DNA of 64,000 bases from Nitrospira sp. (lineage in GTDB: Bacteria > Nitrospirota > Nitrospiria > Nitrospirales > Nitrospiraceae). Positions within the stretch are counted from its first letter, which is position 1; each line of letters opens with the position of its first letter. The translations under genes and the position numbers were made by a program. Below, piece by piece: positions 56,062 to 64,000 of this stretch. The DNA lies in NCBI GenBank assembly GCA_037045225.1, contig JBAOHZ010000009.1, forward strand, positions 3,520,001-3,584,000, written 5' to 3'. The notes beneath the pieces are model-generated. The model searched no databases. It saw only the letters and a program-made list of their open reading frames with translations, and had not been told where the DNA came from.

Positions 56062-57789
56062 CTAAAAGGCATAACTCGCGGACAACCAGACACGGTCTCG
56101 CATGAACGAGCCATCCTGATCTTTGCCGGTCGCGGTCGGGTTCGGATTGTCGCCCAGCCGATGCGCCCAGGTTGCATTCAACGCAATTCCCCAGGGACTA
56201 TGCCAACTGACGGAGAAGCCGCCACCTTTCAAGGTATAACTTGGACCGATGGTCGCCGAGTTCTCGACGTAGCCCGTGTCAAAAAAACCGGTGAGATCGA
56301 ATCCCCAGGGCAGCTGCCCCCGCACCTCGGCCGTCGCCAGCCAGCCGGTCGACCCACTCGCCTCGTTGACGGGAAAGGCCCGCACGTTTTGTGGCCCACC
56401 GAGATAGAATCGTTCTGCCGAGTCCATCGTGCTGAACGATTTTTGACCAAGGAACGACCCGAACAGGGAGAGCCAGGGAATGAGTTGTTGCTGCCGGCTG
56501 ACGTACCATCGCAATTTCGTGAAGGCACCGGCCACTGCGGGATTTTCTCCAACCTGGCGGTTCCCCTGATCCACCTGACCGGTAACCAGACTGAGGCTGC
56601 CGGACGTCACCCCTGGCGTTCCTAGGACTTCTTCGAACCAGTTGCCGCTCATCCCGACCGTGCCTTCATGAATCTGGTAGTTCGACTGCTGCACGTTCGC
56701 CGCATGGTTGGAGAACCGTCGATAGTCGTAGTTCATCAACCATTGCAAATTGTAGTTGCGGGCTCGAATCACGGGATAGAGGGCTTCGAGCCCCAGACTC
56801 TGGGCATTGCCCGTTGCATTCAACGATGCGAATTCCGGTGCGACGAGGTTGTAGCCCAACCAGGACGCACTGGCGCCGACTTGCCATCCGTCATACCCCA
56901 CCGGACGCGTGTAGCCGACACGTCCGTACTGGCTCCCCTCAGAAAACAGGCCGGTGAGGGCCAGTCGATCCCCCCGATGAAACGGACTCTCAATTCTCAC
57001 GTTTGCCAGACCCTGAATCGGGCCGGTGGCGCGTAGACCGGCATTGTTGACGGAGAACTCGCCGTGAACGGGCCGTTGATTGGCTGCTGTGACGTGCACA
57101 TTCGTCTCTGCCTGTTGTGCGCCGGCTTCGAGGGCTCCTGAGACACGGACGCCGGCCAGATCGCCGGCCAGGAGTAATCCTCGATCAAGCGCCGTGGTGT
57201 TCAGATAGTGACCAGGTGTCAGGCTGCGCTGTACTGGCCCCAGCACATGTTCGGGCCGGACCCTGGTGGGTGGGGGATCGTCGAGCGCCACCTCTCCGAC
57301 CCTGGCCTCTACGATCGCGATGAGAATGTGCCCGTCGCTCACATCCTGCTGGGGAAGATAGGCTCGTACGATCCACTCGGCCTTCCGGTAACGGTCGGCC
57401 ACCGCGGCAGCCGCTTCCCGCAGCAGCGTCAGATCGGCTCGGCGACCGGCATAGAGCGCAACCACCGACTGGAGCTGCTCATCGGTCAGCAGCGTATTGC
57501 CTTCAAACCGATAATCGTTCACCCACACCGTCTCGGCCTGAGGCGACGGTTCATGTATGGGGGGAACAGGAGCAGGACTGGGAGCTTGGGCTGGGAGACG
57601 TTCCCGTCGTTCTTGTTCGATGTGCTGTTGTGGCTGTTGTTGTAGAACGCCCGCATCCGGAATGGTTTGCGGTCGACCCAACGAAGGCGCACCCATCAGG
57701 ATCCCAGTGGCCAACAGGATTGCTACCGGCCATGGCTTGCTATGTCGAGTTAAACGCCGCAAGCTCTTCAAGACCTCTCTTCGTGCCAT
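56062..57789 (-). CDS. TpsB-type outer-membrane transporter (FhaC/ShlB family)
   Basis: I take ATG 57789 (MARREVLKSLRRL), giving 575 residues with a signal peptide. A Gln/Pro-rich linker precedes the POTRA region (VNDYRFEGNTLLTDEQLQSV; AEWIVRAYLPQQDVSDGHIL). The 16-strand barrel follows and ends DRVWLSASYAF with a terminal Phe. The conserved barrel/loop-6 motif reads RFYLGGPQNVRAFPVNEASG, a VRA(F/Y) variant of the VRGY motif; the key Arg is kept. It exports the large TpsA encoded 250 bases downstream on the same strand. Confidence 0.92.
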   Translation of the reverse strand: MARREVLKSLRRLTRHSKPWPVAILLATGILMGAPSLGRPQTIPDAGVLQQQPQQHIEQERRERLPAQAPSPAPVPPIHEPSPQAETVWVNDYRFEGNTLLTDEQLQSVVALYAGRRADLTLLREAAAAVADRYRKAEWIVRAYLPQQDVSDGHILIAIVEARVGEVALDDPPPTRVRPEHVLGPVQRSLTPGHYLNTTALDRGLLLAGDLAGVRVSGALEAGAQQAETNVHVTAANQRPVHGEFSVNNAGLRATGPIQGLANVRIESPFHRGDRLALTGLFSEGSQYGRVGYTRPVGYDGWQVGASASWLGYNLVAPEFASLNATGNAQSLGLEALYPVIRARNYNLQWLMNYDYRRFSNHAANVQQSNYQIHEGTVGMSGNWFEEVLGTPGVTSGSLSLVTGQVDQGNRQVGENPAVAGAFTKLRWYVSRQQQLIPWLSLFGSFLGQKSFSTMDSAERFYLGGPQNVRAFPVNEASGSTGWLATAEVRGQLPWGFDLTGFFDTGYVENSATIGPSYTLKGGGFSVSWHSPWGIALNATWAHRLGDNPNPTATGKDQDGSFMRDRVWLSASYAF

Positions 57790-58492
57790 GGATTTCGCGC
57801 GAGCATTGTTGAGATGCGTAAGGCGTATACGTAGGGGCACGTCTAGTATCGGCCTCAACCGACAGAATCTTAAGGCAACGGTCTGAATCGGGATGCGTCC
57901 GCCATCAAGTTGCCTGCGACCTCGTCTTCACCCATGTCTGTTAGGTTGCCATCAGGAAATCGCAGCTGATGAACAACCAGTGGGCATTTTTTGCCGAGTC
58001 ACGGGAACGGACTGTGGCCACCCAACGATTTGATTAATTGCGAGTCGTGATGCGGGGATGGGCCGTGCAGTACTTAGAACACTTGAAAAACACGCAGTAC
58101 TTAGAGCGCGTGACAATAAGGGGGCGAGATAATTCTGCCGGGCTAGAGGGATGTGCCTGGTATGATTTTCCTAGTGTGAGGATATGGAGCACTCGCCGGT
58201 ACTCACTCCTTCTCGAACGGGGTCAGTATTTCATCGCCGTACAATCTTGATGTGAGCGCCTTCTTCTTCATCTTACCGGTCTATGCTAAGGAGTTTCTCC
58301 AAGGTGGGCCCGTGCAATTGGGCTGAGTGTAGTTCGCATTGGGTGTCGGTACGCTCGCAGCCTCGATCAGGCTGTCGTTGAAAAAAACAGACCGACGGGC
58401 AAGGCCGCTTAGGAATCGTCGTCGTCGGCATGACCATCGGCGGTTTGCCGTCTGTGGGATCGAGGGAGTGAAGTACGTCCCGGTAGGGGGGA
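57790..58492. other. Gene-free upstream region of the TpsB gene
   Basis: No convincing gene. A 12-base word, gcagtacttaga, occurs at 58067-58078 and again at 58094-58105 (27 bases apart). The TpsB promoter should lie here on the minus strand, but I see no clear hexamers. Confidence 0.45.
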
Positions 58493-58774
58493 GTGTATGG
58501 TTTGGGAAGAAGATGGGTGTCGTTAAAATTGGCAAGGCAGATATGTGACCTGCAATTGCCGACTTGTCTCTCCCTGCCTTCCGTCGCGCTGGCACTCCAG
58601 CGGATCGCCGTGCGGGTGCGTCGGGGCGGGCATGATGTCCCACGAGCCGATGTCGTGCGTCGATTTCGTCGGAGCCTGAGGAATTTTCAGATGCTATATC
58701 AGGATCTTGCAGATAAGTGGGACCTCTACGACAATTCCGAACCGATGCCGAGACTGCAGGAGGAGGAACCGTGA
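58493..58774 (+). pseudogene. Zeta-toxin-like ATPase, C-terminal fragment
   Basis: The part from about 58575 (LPSVALALQRIAVRVRRGGH, then DVPRADVVRRFRRSLRNF and LADKWDLYDNSEPMPRL) matches the C-terminus of zeta-toxin-like ATPases (COG4185 group). The P-loop N-terminal half is missing, and the upstream sequence is unrelated. Its TGA overlaps the GTG start of the next small gene. It is most likely a dead remnant. Confidence 0.6.
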
Positions 58775-58929
58775 AAGTCACTCGAAGGAAAGCGAAACCG
58801 AGCGTTGGTGCTGAACAGGTCGGTGCCGCGCTGCGCCGGGCGGCCAAGGTTGCCCGGAAGACCGCTCGCATGTACGGCATACCCATCTATGTGTGGGAGA
58901 ACGGCAAGGTGGTGGCAAAGAAACCGTGA
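58771..58929 (+). CDS. Small partner gene of the zeta-toxin-like module (52 aa)
   Basis: GTG 58771 lies four bases after AGGAGGAGG and overlaps the previous stop. The product begins MKVTRRKAKPSVGAEQVGAA and continues LRRAAKVARKTARMYGIPIY, then VWENGKVV. This small-protein pattern is the usual companion downstream of COG4185 genes. It is intact although its partner is truncated, so it may still be expressed. Confidence 0.6.
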   Translation: MKVTRRKAKPSVGAEQVGAALRRAAKVARKTARMYGIPIYVWENGKVVAKKP

Positions 58930-59000
58930 CGCCTGTATCGGGCGAGATGCCAAGACCAACCCACTATCCGATTTCGACTTTCATCTGAAATTGCATCTCT

Positions 59001-59140
59001 GCCCGCATTATTCATGACGGTTCGTCGCGAAAGCGCCGAGTCGGTGAGGCGGCCGGACCGAGGGGCGAGCCCGCCGGCCGAAAGCCCGTCGTAGCAGTGA
59101 ATCGGCGATTGCAGCAGAAGTGCTCATGAAAAATGCGGGC
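59001..59140. repeat. 140-bp element with 17-bp terminal inverted repeats
   Basis: Left end gcccgcattattcatga (59001-59017) and right end tcatgaaaaatgcgggc (59124-59140) are inverse with one mismatch. The interior is G/C-rich, with the hairpin-prone stretch cgagcccgccggccgaaag. It holds no gene and looks like a non-autonomous mobile element. Part of the left end recurs at 16499-16511. Confidence 0.65.
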
Positions 59141-59792
59141 TAGCTGTGAAGCTGCCGGGCAGCTAGCTGGTCCTGTGCAGGAGATGGGCTAGGCAGAAAG
59201 GCAATGGGTCCAATCTTTTCATGAGCAGTATGCGATTTGCAGCAGAAGGTTAGCCTTCCCTTCTACTCTCACCTCGAATATTTTCGATAACTTTTATCGC
59301 TCGCTCGTATCTATTCCGATACTGCCTGCAATTCTTTTGAATACAGTTCATCAACGATCTCTCCTCCCCAAAAAATACGGCCATTCGTATCACCTGAAGA
59401 ATATAGGGAAGAATCTTTCGGAGCCTTTCTGGCACATGCTTTGCGGCCTGCACTGAAGGTGTCGTTCAAAACATCATGCAGTGGGTACATCCAACGTGAC
59501 AGAACGTGGACGATACATGGACTCTTAACGAGTGGACGGACTGAAATCCAAGAGAGATGTGGCTAGCAGGCTAAGATGATCGACCACTTATCTTGAGACA
59601 AATCCTTATGTCGCTTCGCGGATTATGGATGGAAATCGACATTTCTGCTCAGATGTTGGACGCGTGTTCATACGTAATGTGTTTTTGGAATGGTGGTATT
59701 TCAATAGCTGGTAGGGCCATTCAGATCTATTGCGGCTACGTAGTTATAGGCGTTACAAGGTTGTGCCTGTTGGCTCAAGTTGGAGGAGGATG
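59141..59792. other. A/T-rich region before the patatin gene
   Basis: Apart from the weak frame at 59250-59453 I see no gene. Lower G+C than the neighbours and the nearby inverted-repeat element point to an acquired or rearranged region. It should contain the patatin promoter. Confidence 0.4.
59250..59453 (-). CDS. Possible small basic protein (67 aa)
   Basis: A minus-strand frame from GTG 59453 encodes a basic, helix-prone product beginning MQAAKHVPERLRKILPYILQ. The surrounding 500 bases are A/T-richer than the rest of the window, which may mark transferred DNA. I see no clear ribosome-binding site and no known family, so this is a weak call. Confidence 0.25.
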   Translation of the reverse strand: MQAAKHVPERLRKILPYILQVIRMAVFFGEERSLMNCIQKNCRQYRNRYERAIKVIENIRGESRREG

Positions 59793-62700
59793 ATGGATAA
59801 TGCTCGACTCAAGGAAGGAACCAATCTCCCTAAAATTGGGCTACCTGATCAGCCTATCTATGGATTCGCCTTCGGGGGAGGCGCCTTCGATACCACGATG
59901 TATCTAGGCGTGGTGCATGCGCTGCTGGTGAGCGAACGCCGAGCCCCGGACATTGTGCTAGGGGTATCGGCAGGGGCTCTGGCGGCAACAGCATTGGCAG
60001 AAGTCCTTCGGGCAGGGTCGAACCTCTCCTCGCCGCAGAAAATTGTCGAGGCACGGGTCGCTAGGTTTCGTGAATTCTTGAATGCCTATCGCGATGCGCC
60101 CGGCGAGCTTCGTCGTGCATTCATGCCGGATCTGTTCGAACTCACTGGTCGTGCGCCTCTCGCAACCATGAATTCTCCGCTCCATTGCAACGTGGAGAGA
60201 AACGATCGCCAGCGGTACTTGCAGTCGCTCTCAGGGTTGACCAATCTGATCAACGATCTTCTCTCTCTGCATGTGGACGTTCACTATCTCGTACAGGCTC
60301 TTTATCGATGGCTCAACCTTGCAGGCGCTGGAAACCAATCCTCAGCGATCAAACGGTGGTGGTGTACGACTATCAATTTTGCTGGTGTCCTGTTCGGTGC
60401 CTTCTTCAATCTCTGGCGACTTACGCCATTTATGGCCACATGCCTGCGACCGAAGGGCGTACTCAAAGGACAATCAGCGAGCAGGTTGATTAGCGTCTGG
60501 CGTAACCGTGCTAGCGGAACGGGACGCAAAGTCACCTTGGTGGCTAGCTTCGCACTCCTGTATGTCCTCTACGCGTTCCTCCTCCTCTTTCTGCTGGGCG
60601 CGACTGTGATTTCTCTCTGTGGCGCGATCTGGGACGAGATTCGCACTGCATGGGGCAAGGTGCGGCCCACTCCGCCGTTGAGGCCATCTTCCACTATAGG
60701 AAGGCTGAAGACCTTCATCCGAAAGAGTTTCACAAGAAGACTCCTGTCTCGGTACGATCTTCTAGATCAATTGTCGCACCAATATCCACTCAAACAACTC
60801 CTGATCCGACTGCTGGACCCGGTTCAGTACTATGGCCAATGCAAACTGTCGAGCGTGATTGAGCAGTCGATTCGACAGAAAGACTCGGCAGCCACTCGCG
60901 AGAAGGAGAACCCTAAAAAGTTTGTCGATTATCTCAAGGGGGAACCAGCTATCCATGTGGCACCGGTGGCTGCCAACATCTCCAGCCTCAACGTGGATGT
61001 CCTTCCGATGGAAGCTCAAGTCATCGACGGCTTGCTGGCGGCCAATGCGATTCCAGTTCTGTTCCAGCCGATCACACACGACGAACTCTTCGGGCGAGAC
61101 AAAGGCGGGGACGGGTACATCGATGCTGCGCCGGTGACCGATGCGCCGGTGTCGGTGCTTATCAAATATTTGAAAGCGCATGCCCATCCGGATGTGCCCG
61201 CGATATTTCTCTACCCGGTTCGAGTGGTTCCGTCGGGAGATGCACCGGTACCTTTGGCGAAATCGATAGATTCTGTGGTGGATTTCGCTGAACGGGCGCT
61301 GGAGTTGCAGCGCGCTCAACATACCAGGTTGGAGCATCGACTCATCAAGCTGTATAACCAGCTTCTTCCAAAGGCCGTCTCAAAGATAGGGGATGATGTC
61401 TTCATCGCCGCCAATCTTCATTCCATTGACGCAAGCCGGGCTCTGAATCTCAACGAACGCATCTTTAGCGCGGAATCACCGTCGGCGCAGGGAGAGATGG
61501 TCCTGGAAGCCGTGGCCATGGGATGCCGTAGGACTATGGAAACCATCCTTGAGCAAGAGATCGTACGCCACGCGGACAATGCGGCGATCGCCAACTGTCG
61601 TGATGTTGTCTGGGGGCTGCTCGAGCGAGAAGGGCATCCCAGCTCGATGATGGCCGGTGTGGGGCTCTCTCCAGGTCCCGGACTGCCTGAAGTCTGCAGA
61701 CATTGCCGACTGTCTGAACCAAATCAGGCGGTTTCTCAGCACGCGAATCCGAAACAACAGGCCTTACGGTTGGTCGATTCCGCGCAACCGTCTCCGCTCT
61801 GGCCGCATCGTAACGGTGACAAGAAAAACCGTGATTCTCCCTCGAAGCCATCCGTTACGCTCGCCAGAACCGACTCGTCATTGACCGTTCCCGACGAACC
61901 TTGGGTCACGCTCGTCTTGAGTGGCGGTGTCTTCAGGGGCGTCTTCCAGATCGGCGTGCTCGCCGCCGTGCATCAAGCCTCCATCAAACCTCGGCTGTTC
62001 GCGGGCGCTTCTGTGGGCTCTATTATGGCCGCCATGGCGGCCCGGCTCTTCACAATCGAAGACGGTACCCTCGCGCTCCAACGCTTGGCCGCAACCTTTC
62101 TCTCGCTGGACCGCCTGGTCGTGACGGATCGGTTCGCCGATTTTGTTCGGCGTTTCATGGTGCGGGCGAACGACGTGCGCATTTCGCCGAAGAACCTCGA
62201 CCAGTTCCTTCGGCGATTCGACCTGCAAGTGGCGGGAGACTATAACGAGAATGCGAGAACAGTGTTGGCGGGTATCGCACGCCTTTTATTCATCAGCCCC
62301 TTCGAGTCGCTGGATCTTGTTCGTGCCGTCCATGACGAGCGGTACCAAGAAGCGGCGGAATTGTTCCGACGGTACACTGCCTATTTCTTCGAGCGCTATG
62401 GCGCAGGCTTAGAACTTCTGGGGGCGGAACCACTTAGGTTGCTGATCGCGGAGCACATCCTCACCGACCTGGAAGCGCCGTACGGGGACAATCCCTCCTC
62501 CACGCCATTCGATTATTTTCGCACACATCACGACAAATTTCTGTTGGCGACATCGACCAACGTCACGAAAGGCGAACTTCATGTGTTCGGTCGGGAAGCG
62601 CAGGAAGGCAAGCCGTGCAACGCCCTGCTCGTGGAAGCCTTGCTGGCGAGCAGTGCGTTCCCGGCTGTATTTCGTCCTCGAAGGTATTCCGAGGTTTATC

Positions 62701-63479
62701 CGTGCGATGCCGATCCATCGGCGGAGGTCGCGACCAGGTTTGTCGACGGCGGCCTCCTGGACAATCTACCGCTCGATCATGTGGTGACTTTTCTGCACAA
62801 ACGCGCACAGCAGGGGCTGCTCGCGAGAAGGCCAAAGGGGGGCACAGTGCGCCATCTCCTCTTGACGGCCTCACTCGAACCGAAAGCGCAGTCGGGGAAT
62901 GCCGAGGTATGTCAACGCGATTGGCACGAGGTGGCTCGGCGCGTGAAAGAATTGCACTACAATCGCAAGATCGACATGTTCGAAGGGGCGCAAGCGCATT
63001 TCCGGAAGATTGTGTCTACTTTCGGAATGCCTCAACGATCGTCTTGGCAGCCTCTGGATCTGAACGTCTTGACAGTGGTCCCGAAATGGCTGTGCGGCAC
63101 ATTCGCCTTTCACGGCATGCTCGGGTTCCGCTATTACAAGCAGGCTGCCAGTATTGCCCATGGATGCGCCATGACCTTTGCGACCTTGAGTGGCGGGGGG
63201 TATGGCGACGCAGTCAAATCACATGAAGGGGCCTTTGTCGAAGGCCGCATCAACGCAGATTTCCTTCATAGACTTAATAGGGATGCCATTAAAGGCAAGC
63301 CTGGTGCCTGCTGGTTCCGCCGTGAAAGCACTTGTCCGTTCAGTGTCGAAGCCATCGCTGCGGCCAATAGGGGCGCAGCAGATCCTGATAACCCACCCTT
63401 TCTCCAGGAAACGGCCCGTGTGTTGCCCATGATTCACGAATATTGCCGAAGGCCGGAGACGCATGAGCGGTTGAGCTAG
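59793..63479 (+). CDS. Tandem patatin-domain protein with internal membrane segment
   Basis: ATG 59793 lies six bases after GGAGG; ATG 59790 is adjacent. The 1,228-residue product has two patatin-like hydrolase domains. Domain 1: oxyanion loop FAFGGGAFDTTMYLG (from residue 25), nucleophile Ser59 in GVSAG, and Asp444 in YIDAAPVTD. A strongly hydrophobic stretch of about 30 residues near 250-285 (ASFALLYVLYAFLLLFLLGA) sits between them, so this domain is probably membrane-bound. Domain 2: SGGVFRG (710-716), Ser740 in GASVG, and Asp985 in FVDGGLLDNLPL. Both Ser/Asp dyads are kept. Patatins are lipid acyl hydrolases. The fusion may act on membrane lipids; the substrate is unknown. A membrane-protein gene follows 24 bases later. 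Confidence 0.85.
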   Translation: MDNARLKEGTNLPKIGLPDQPIYGFAFGGGAFDTTMYLGVVHALLVSERRAPDIVLGVSAGALAATALAEVLRAGSNLSSPQKIVEARVARFREFLNAYRDAPGELRRAFMPDLFELTGRAPLATMNSPLHCNVERNDRQRYLQSLSGLTNLINDLLSLHVDVHYLVQALYRWLNLAGAGNQSSAIKRWWCTTINFAGVLFGAFFNLWRLTPFMATCLRPKGVLKGQSASRLISVWRNRASGTGRKVTLVASFALLYVLYAFLLLFLLGATVISLCGAIWDEIRTAWGKVRPTPPLRPSSTIGRLKTFIRKSFTRRLLSRYDLLDQLSHQYPLKQLLIRLLDPVQYYGQCKLSSVIEQSIRQKDSAATREKENPKKFVDYLKGEPAIHVAPVAANISSLNVDVLPMEAQVIDGLLAANAIPVLFQPITHDELFGRDKGGDGYIDAAPVTDAPVSVLIKYLKAHAHPDVPAIFLYPVRVVPSGDAPVPLAKSIDSVVDFAERALELQRAQHTRLEHRLIKLYNQLLPKAVSKIGDDVFIAANLHSIDASRALNLNERIFSAESPSAQGEMVLEAVAMGCRRTMETILEQEIVRHADNAAIANCRDVVWGLLEREGHPSSMMAGVGLSPGPGLPEVCRHCRLSEPNQAVSQHANPKQQALRLVDSAQPSPLWPHRNGDKKNRDSPSKPSVTLARTDSSLTVPDEPWVTLVLSGGVFRGVFQIGVLAAVHQASIKPRLFAGASVGSIMAAMAARLFTIEDGTLALQRLAATFLSLDRLVVTDRFADFVRRFMVRANDVRISPKNLDQFLRRFDLQVAGDYNENARTVLAGIARLLFISPFESLDLVRAVHDERYQEAAELFRRYTAYFFERYGAGLELLGAEPLRLLIAEHILTDLEAPYGDNPSSTPFDYFRTHHDKFLLATSTNVTKGELHVFGREAQEGKPCNALLVEALLASSAFPAVFRPRRYSEVYPCDADPSAEVATRFVDGGLLDNLPLDHVVTFLHKRAQQGLLARRPKGGTVRHLLLTASLEPKAQSGNAEVCQRDWHEVARRVKELHYNRKIDMFEGAQAHFRKIVSTFGMPQRSSWQPLDLNVLTVVPKWLCGTFAFHGMLGFRYYKQAASIAHGCAMTFATLSGGGYGDAVKSHEGAFVEGRINADFLHRLNRDAIKGKPGACWFRRESTCPFSVEAIAAANRGAADPDNPPFLQETARVLPMIHEYCRRPETHERLS

Positions 63480-63503
63480 GCGTCCGTTGCGTGGAGGCGA
63501 CCT

Positions 63504-64000
63504 ATGACGGAACCGGGTTCTTCAGGACGGCGAAAAAATGATGGTGGGCGAGCGGGGAAGATTGCCATTCGACTGAAAAGATCTTCCAGCTGGACCGCGT
63601 TGACCACTCTTCTATTGTCCGTGGGGTTCCTGATCGCGGGAGGCGTACTCTATTACACCTATGTGAAGGGCCAAGAGGCCTCGCTGACCAAACGACATTT
63701 TCGCAACCTCGAAACCATCGGGCGGAATCTTTCGGAGGCGACGAAGGCTTATGAGAATGTGATAGGGGGAGGTAGCGAAGCTGGCCTCAGCTTTCCACAA
63801 CTGCCCTCATCGTTGCCTCAGGATCAGCGCTGCTTTTCGGAACCATTTGTGAAGGTCAGGGGATCCTTGCCGGCGAAGGAGGCAGCCACTGACTGGTTAC
63901 GGAGGCTCGCCCCAACCTTCGCCTATCTCTGTGCCAGTTCCAAATTGCACGACGTGGGGCTCTCGCTCGATATCCAACCTCCTGTAGCAGTTGACTTGCG
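63504..64000 (+). CDS. Membrane-anchored protein of unknown function (3' truncated by window)
   Basis: ATG 63504 opens a frame that runs past the window end. A basic cytoplasmic segment (MTEPGSSGRRKNDGGRAGKI) is followed by one transmembrane helix (WTALTTLLLSVGFLIAGGVL) and a probably periplasmic region (YVKGQEASLTKRHFRNLETI onward). The arrangement resembles membrane sensor or effector proteins, but the diagnostic part is outside the window. It lies 24 bases after the patatin gene and may belong to the same operon. Confidence 0.65.
   Translation, partial: MTEPGSSGRRKNDGGRAGKIAIRLKRSSSWTALTTLLLSVGFLIAGGVLYYTYVKGQEASLTKRHFRNLETIGRNLSEATKAYENVIGGGSEAGLSFPQLPSSLPQDQRCFSEPFVKVRGSLPAKEAATDWLRRLAPTFAYLCASSKLHDVGLSLDIQPPVAVDL

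Noticed and set aside
58281..58886. 201-codon minus-strand frame opposite the zeta-toxin fragment
   Set aside because: No protein-like motifs, and the plus strand carries recognisable homology and strong ribosome-binding sites.
59730..59792. Upstream start for the patatin gene
   Set aside because: The first residues (MRLRSYRRYKVV) lack a ribosome-binding site, while GGAGG lies correctly before 59793.

Overview
The window looks like a chromosomal segment of a Gram-negative bacterium, most likely a Nitrospira-type member of the Nitrospirota. This is inference from gene content and style: moderately high G+C, many outer-membrane lipoproteins (LPP20, LpoB and COG3014 types), a caspase-fold/TPR protein, acetyl-CoA synthetase, RND efflux and a two-partner secretion system. 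No rRNA, tRNA, CRISPR array or nitrification gene is visible to confirm it.

Layout. 0-2.7 kb: the end of a membrane [4Fe-4S] protein, a DUF5989-like mini-protein and an SGNH hydrolase. 2.7-3.5 kb: a decayed IS3-type orfA. 3.5-7.6 kb: an IPT/TIG secreted protein and acs on the minus strand, then a caspase-like/TPR protein that lacks the catalytic Cys. 7.6-13 kb: a lipoprotein operon (LPP20, LpoB-like, COG3014-like, LPP20-like) followed by a VapBC-like pair. Two related palindrome-ended repeats flank this block, and their ends supply stop codons to adjoining genes. 13-15.8 kb: two secreted proteins and proC. 15.8-18.2 kb: a scar region with an integrase fragment, an outer-membrane barrel gene and a decayed IS3-type element.

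18.2-20.3 kb: an Rrf2 regulator divergent from a cupin/NAD(P)-binding gene pair, with three matching 19-bp inverted repeats between them that look like its operators. 20.5-26.7 kb, mostly minus strand: small proteins, a GT81-like glycosyltransferase, a membrane coiled-coil protein overlapping a sigma-like HTH gene, and a 2-oxo acid decarboxylase. 26.9-32 kb: an RlmI-like methyltransferase, an OPT transporter, an HTH regulator, a coiled-coil protein and a TrmH-family methyltransferase. 32-33 kb shows no convincing gene. 33-40 kb: a plus-strand housekeeping run (radA, lipoprotein, tsaB, rimI, DUF465, tatC, Asp-box propeller, cyclophilin, lipoprotein).

40.3-47.3 kb: a tight minus-strand operon of response regulator, RND permease, adaptor and TolC, preceded by a stand-alone CZB-domain protein. 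47.7-57.8 kb: a two-partner secretion operon of TpsB and a roughly 2,685-residue TpsA. The TpsA gene carries eight near-identical 264-bp MBG/YDG units and an internal LamG-like domain. 57.8-59.8 kb: another scar, with a zeta-toxin-like fragment, its small partner gene and a 140-bp inverted-repeat element. 59.8-64 kb: a protein with two patatin domains and the start of a membrane-anchored protein that runs off the window.

The most unusual items are the inactive-looking caspase homologue, the Rrf2 operator set, the stop-codon-supplying repeats, the tandem patatin with an internal membrane segment, and the expanded repeat array in the adhesin.
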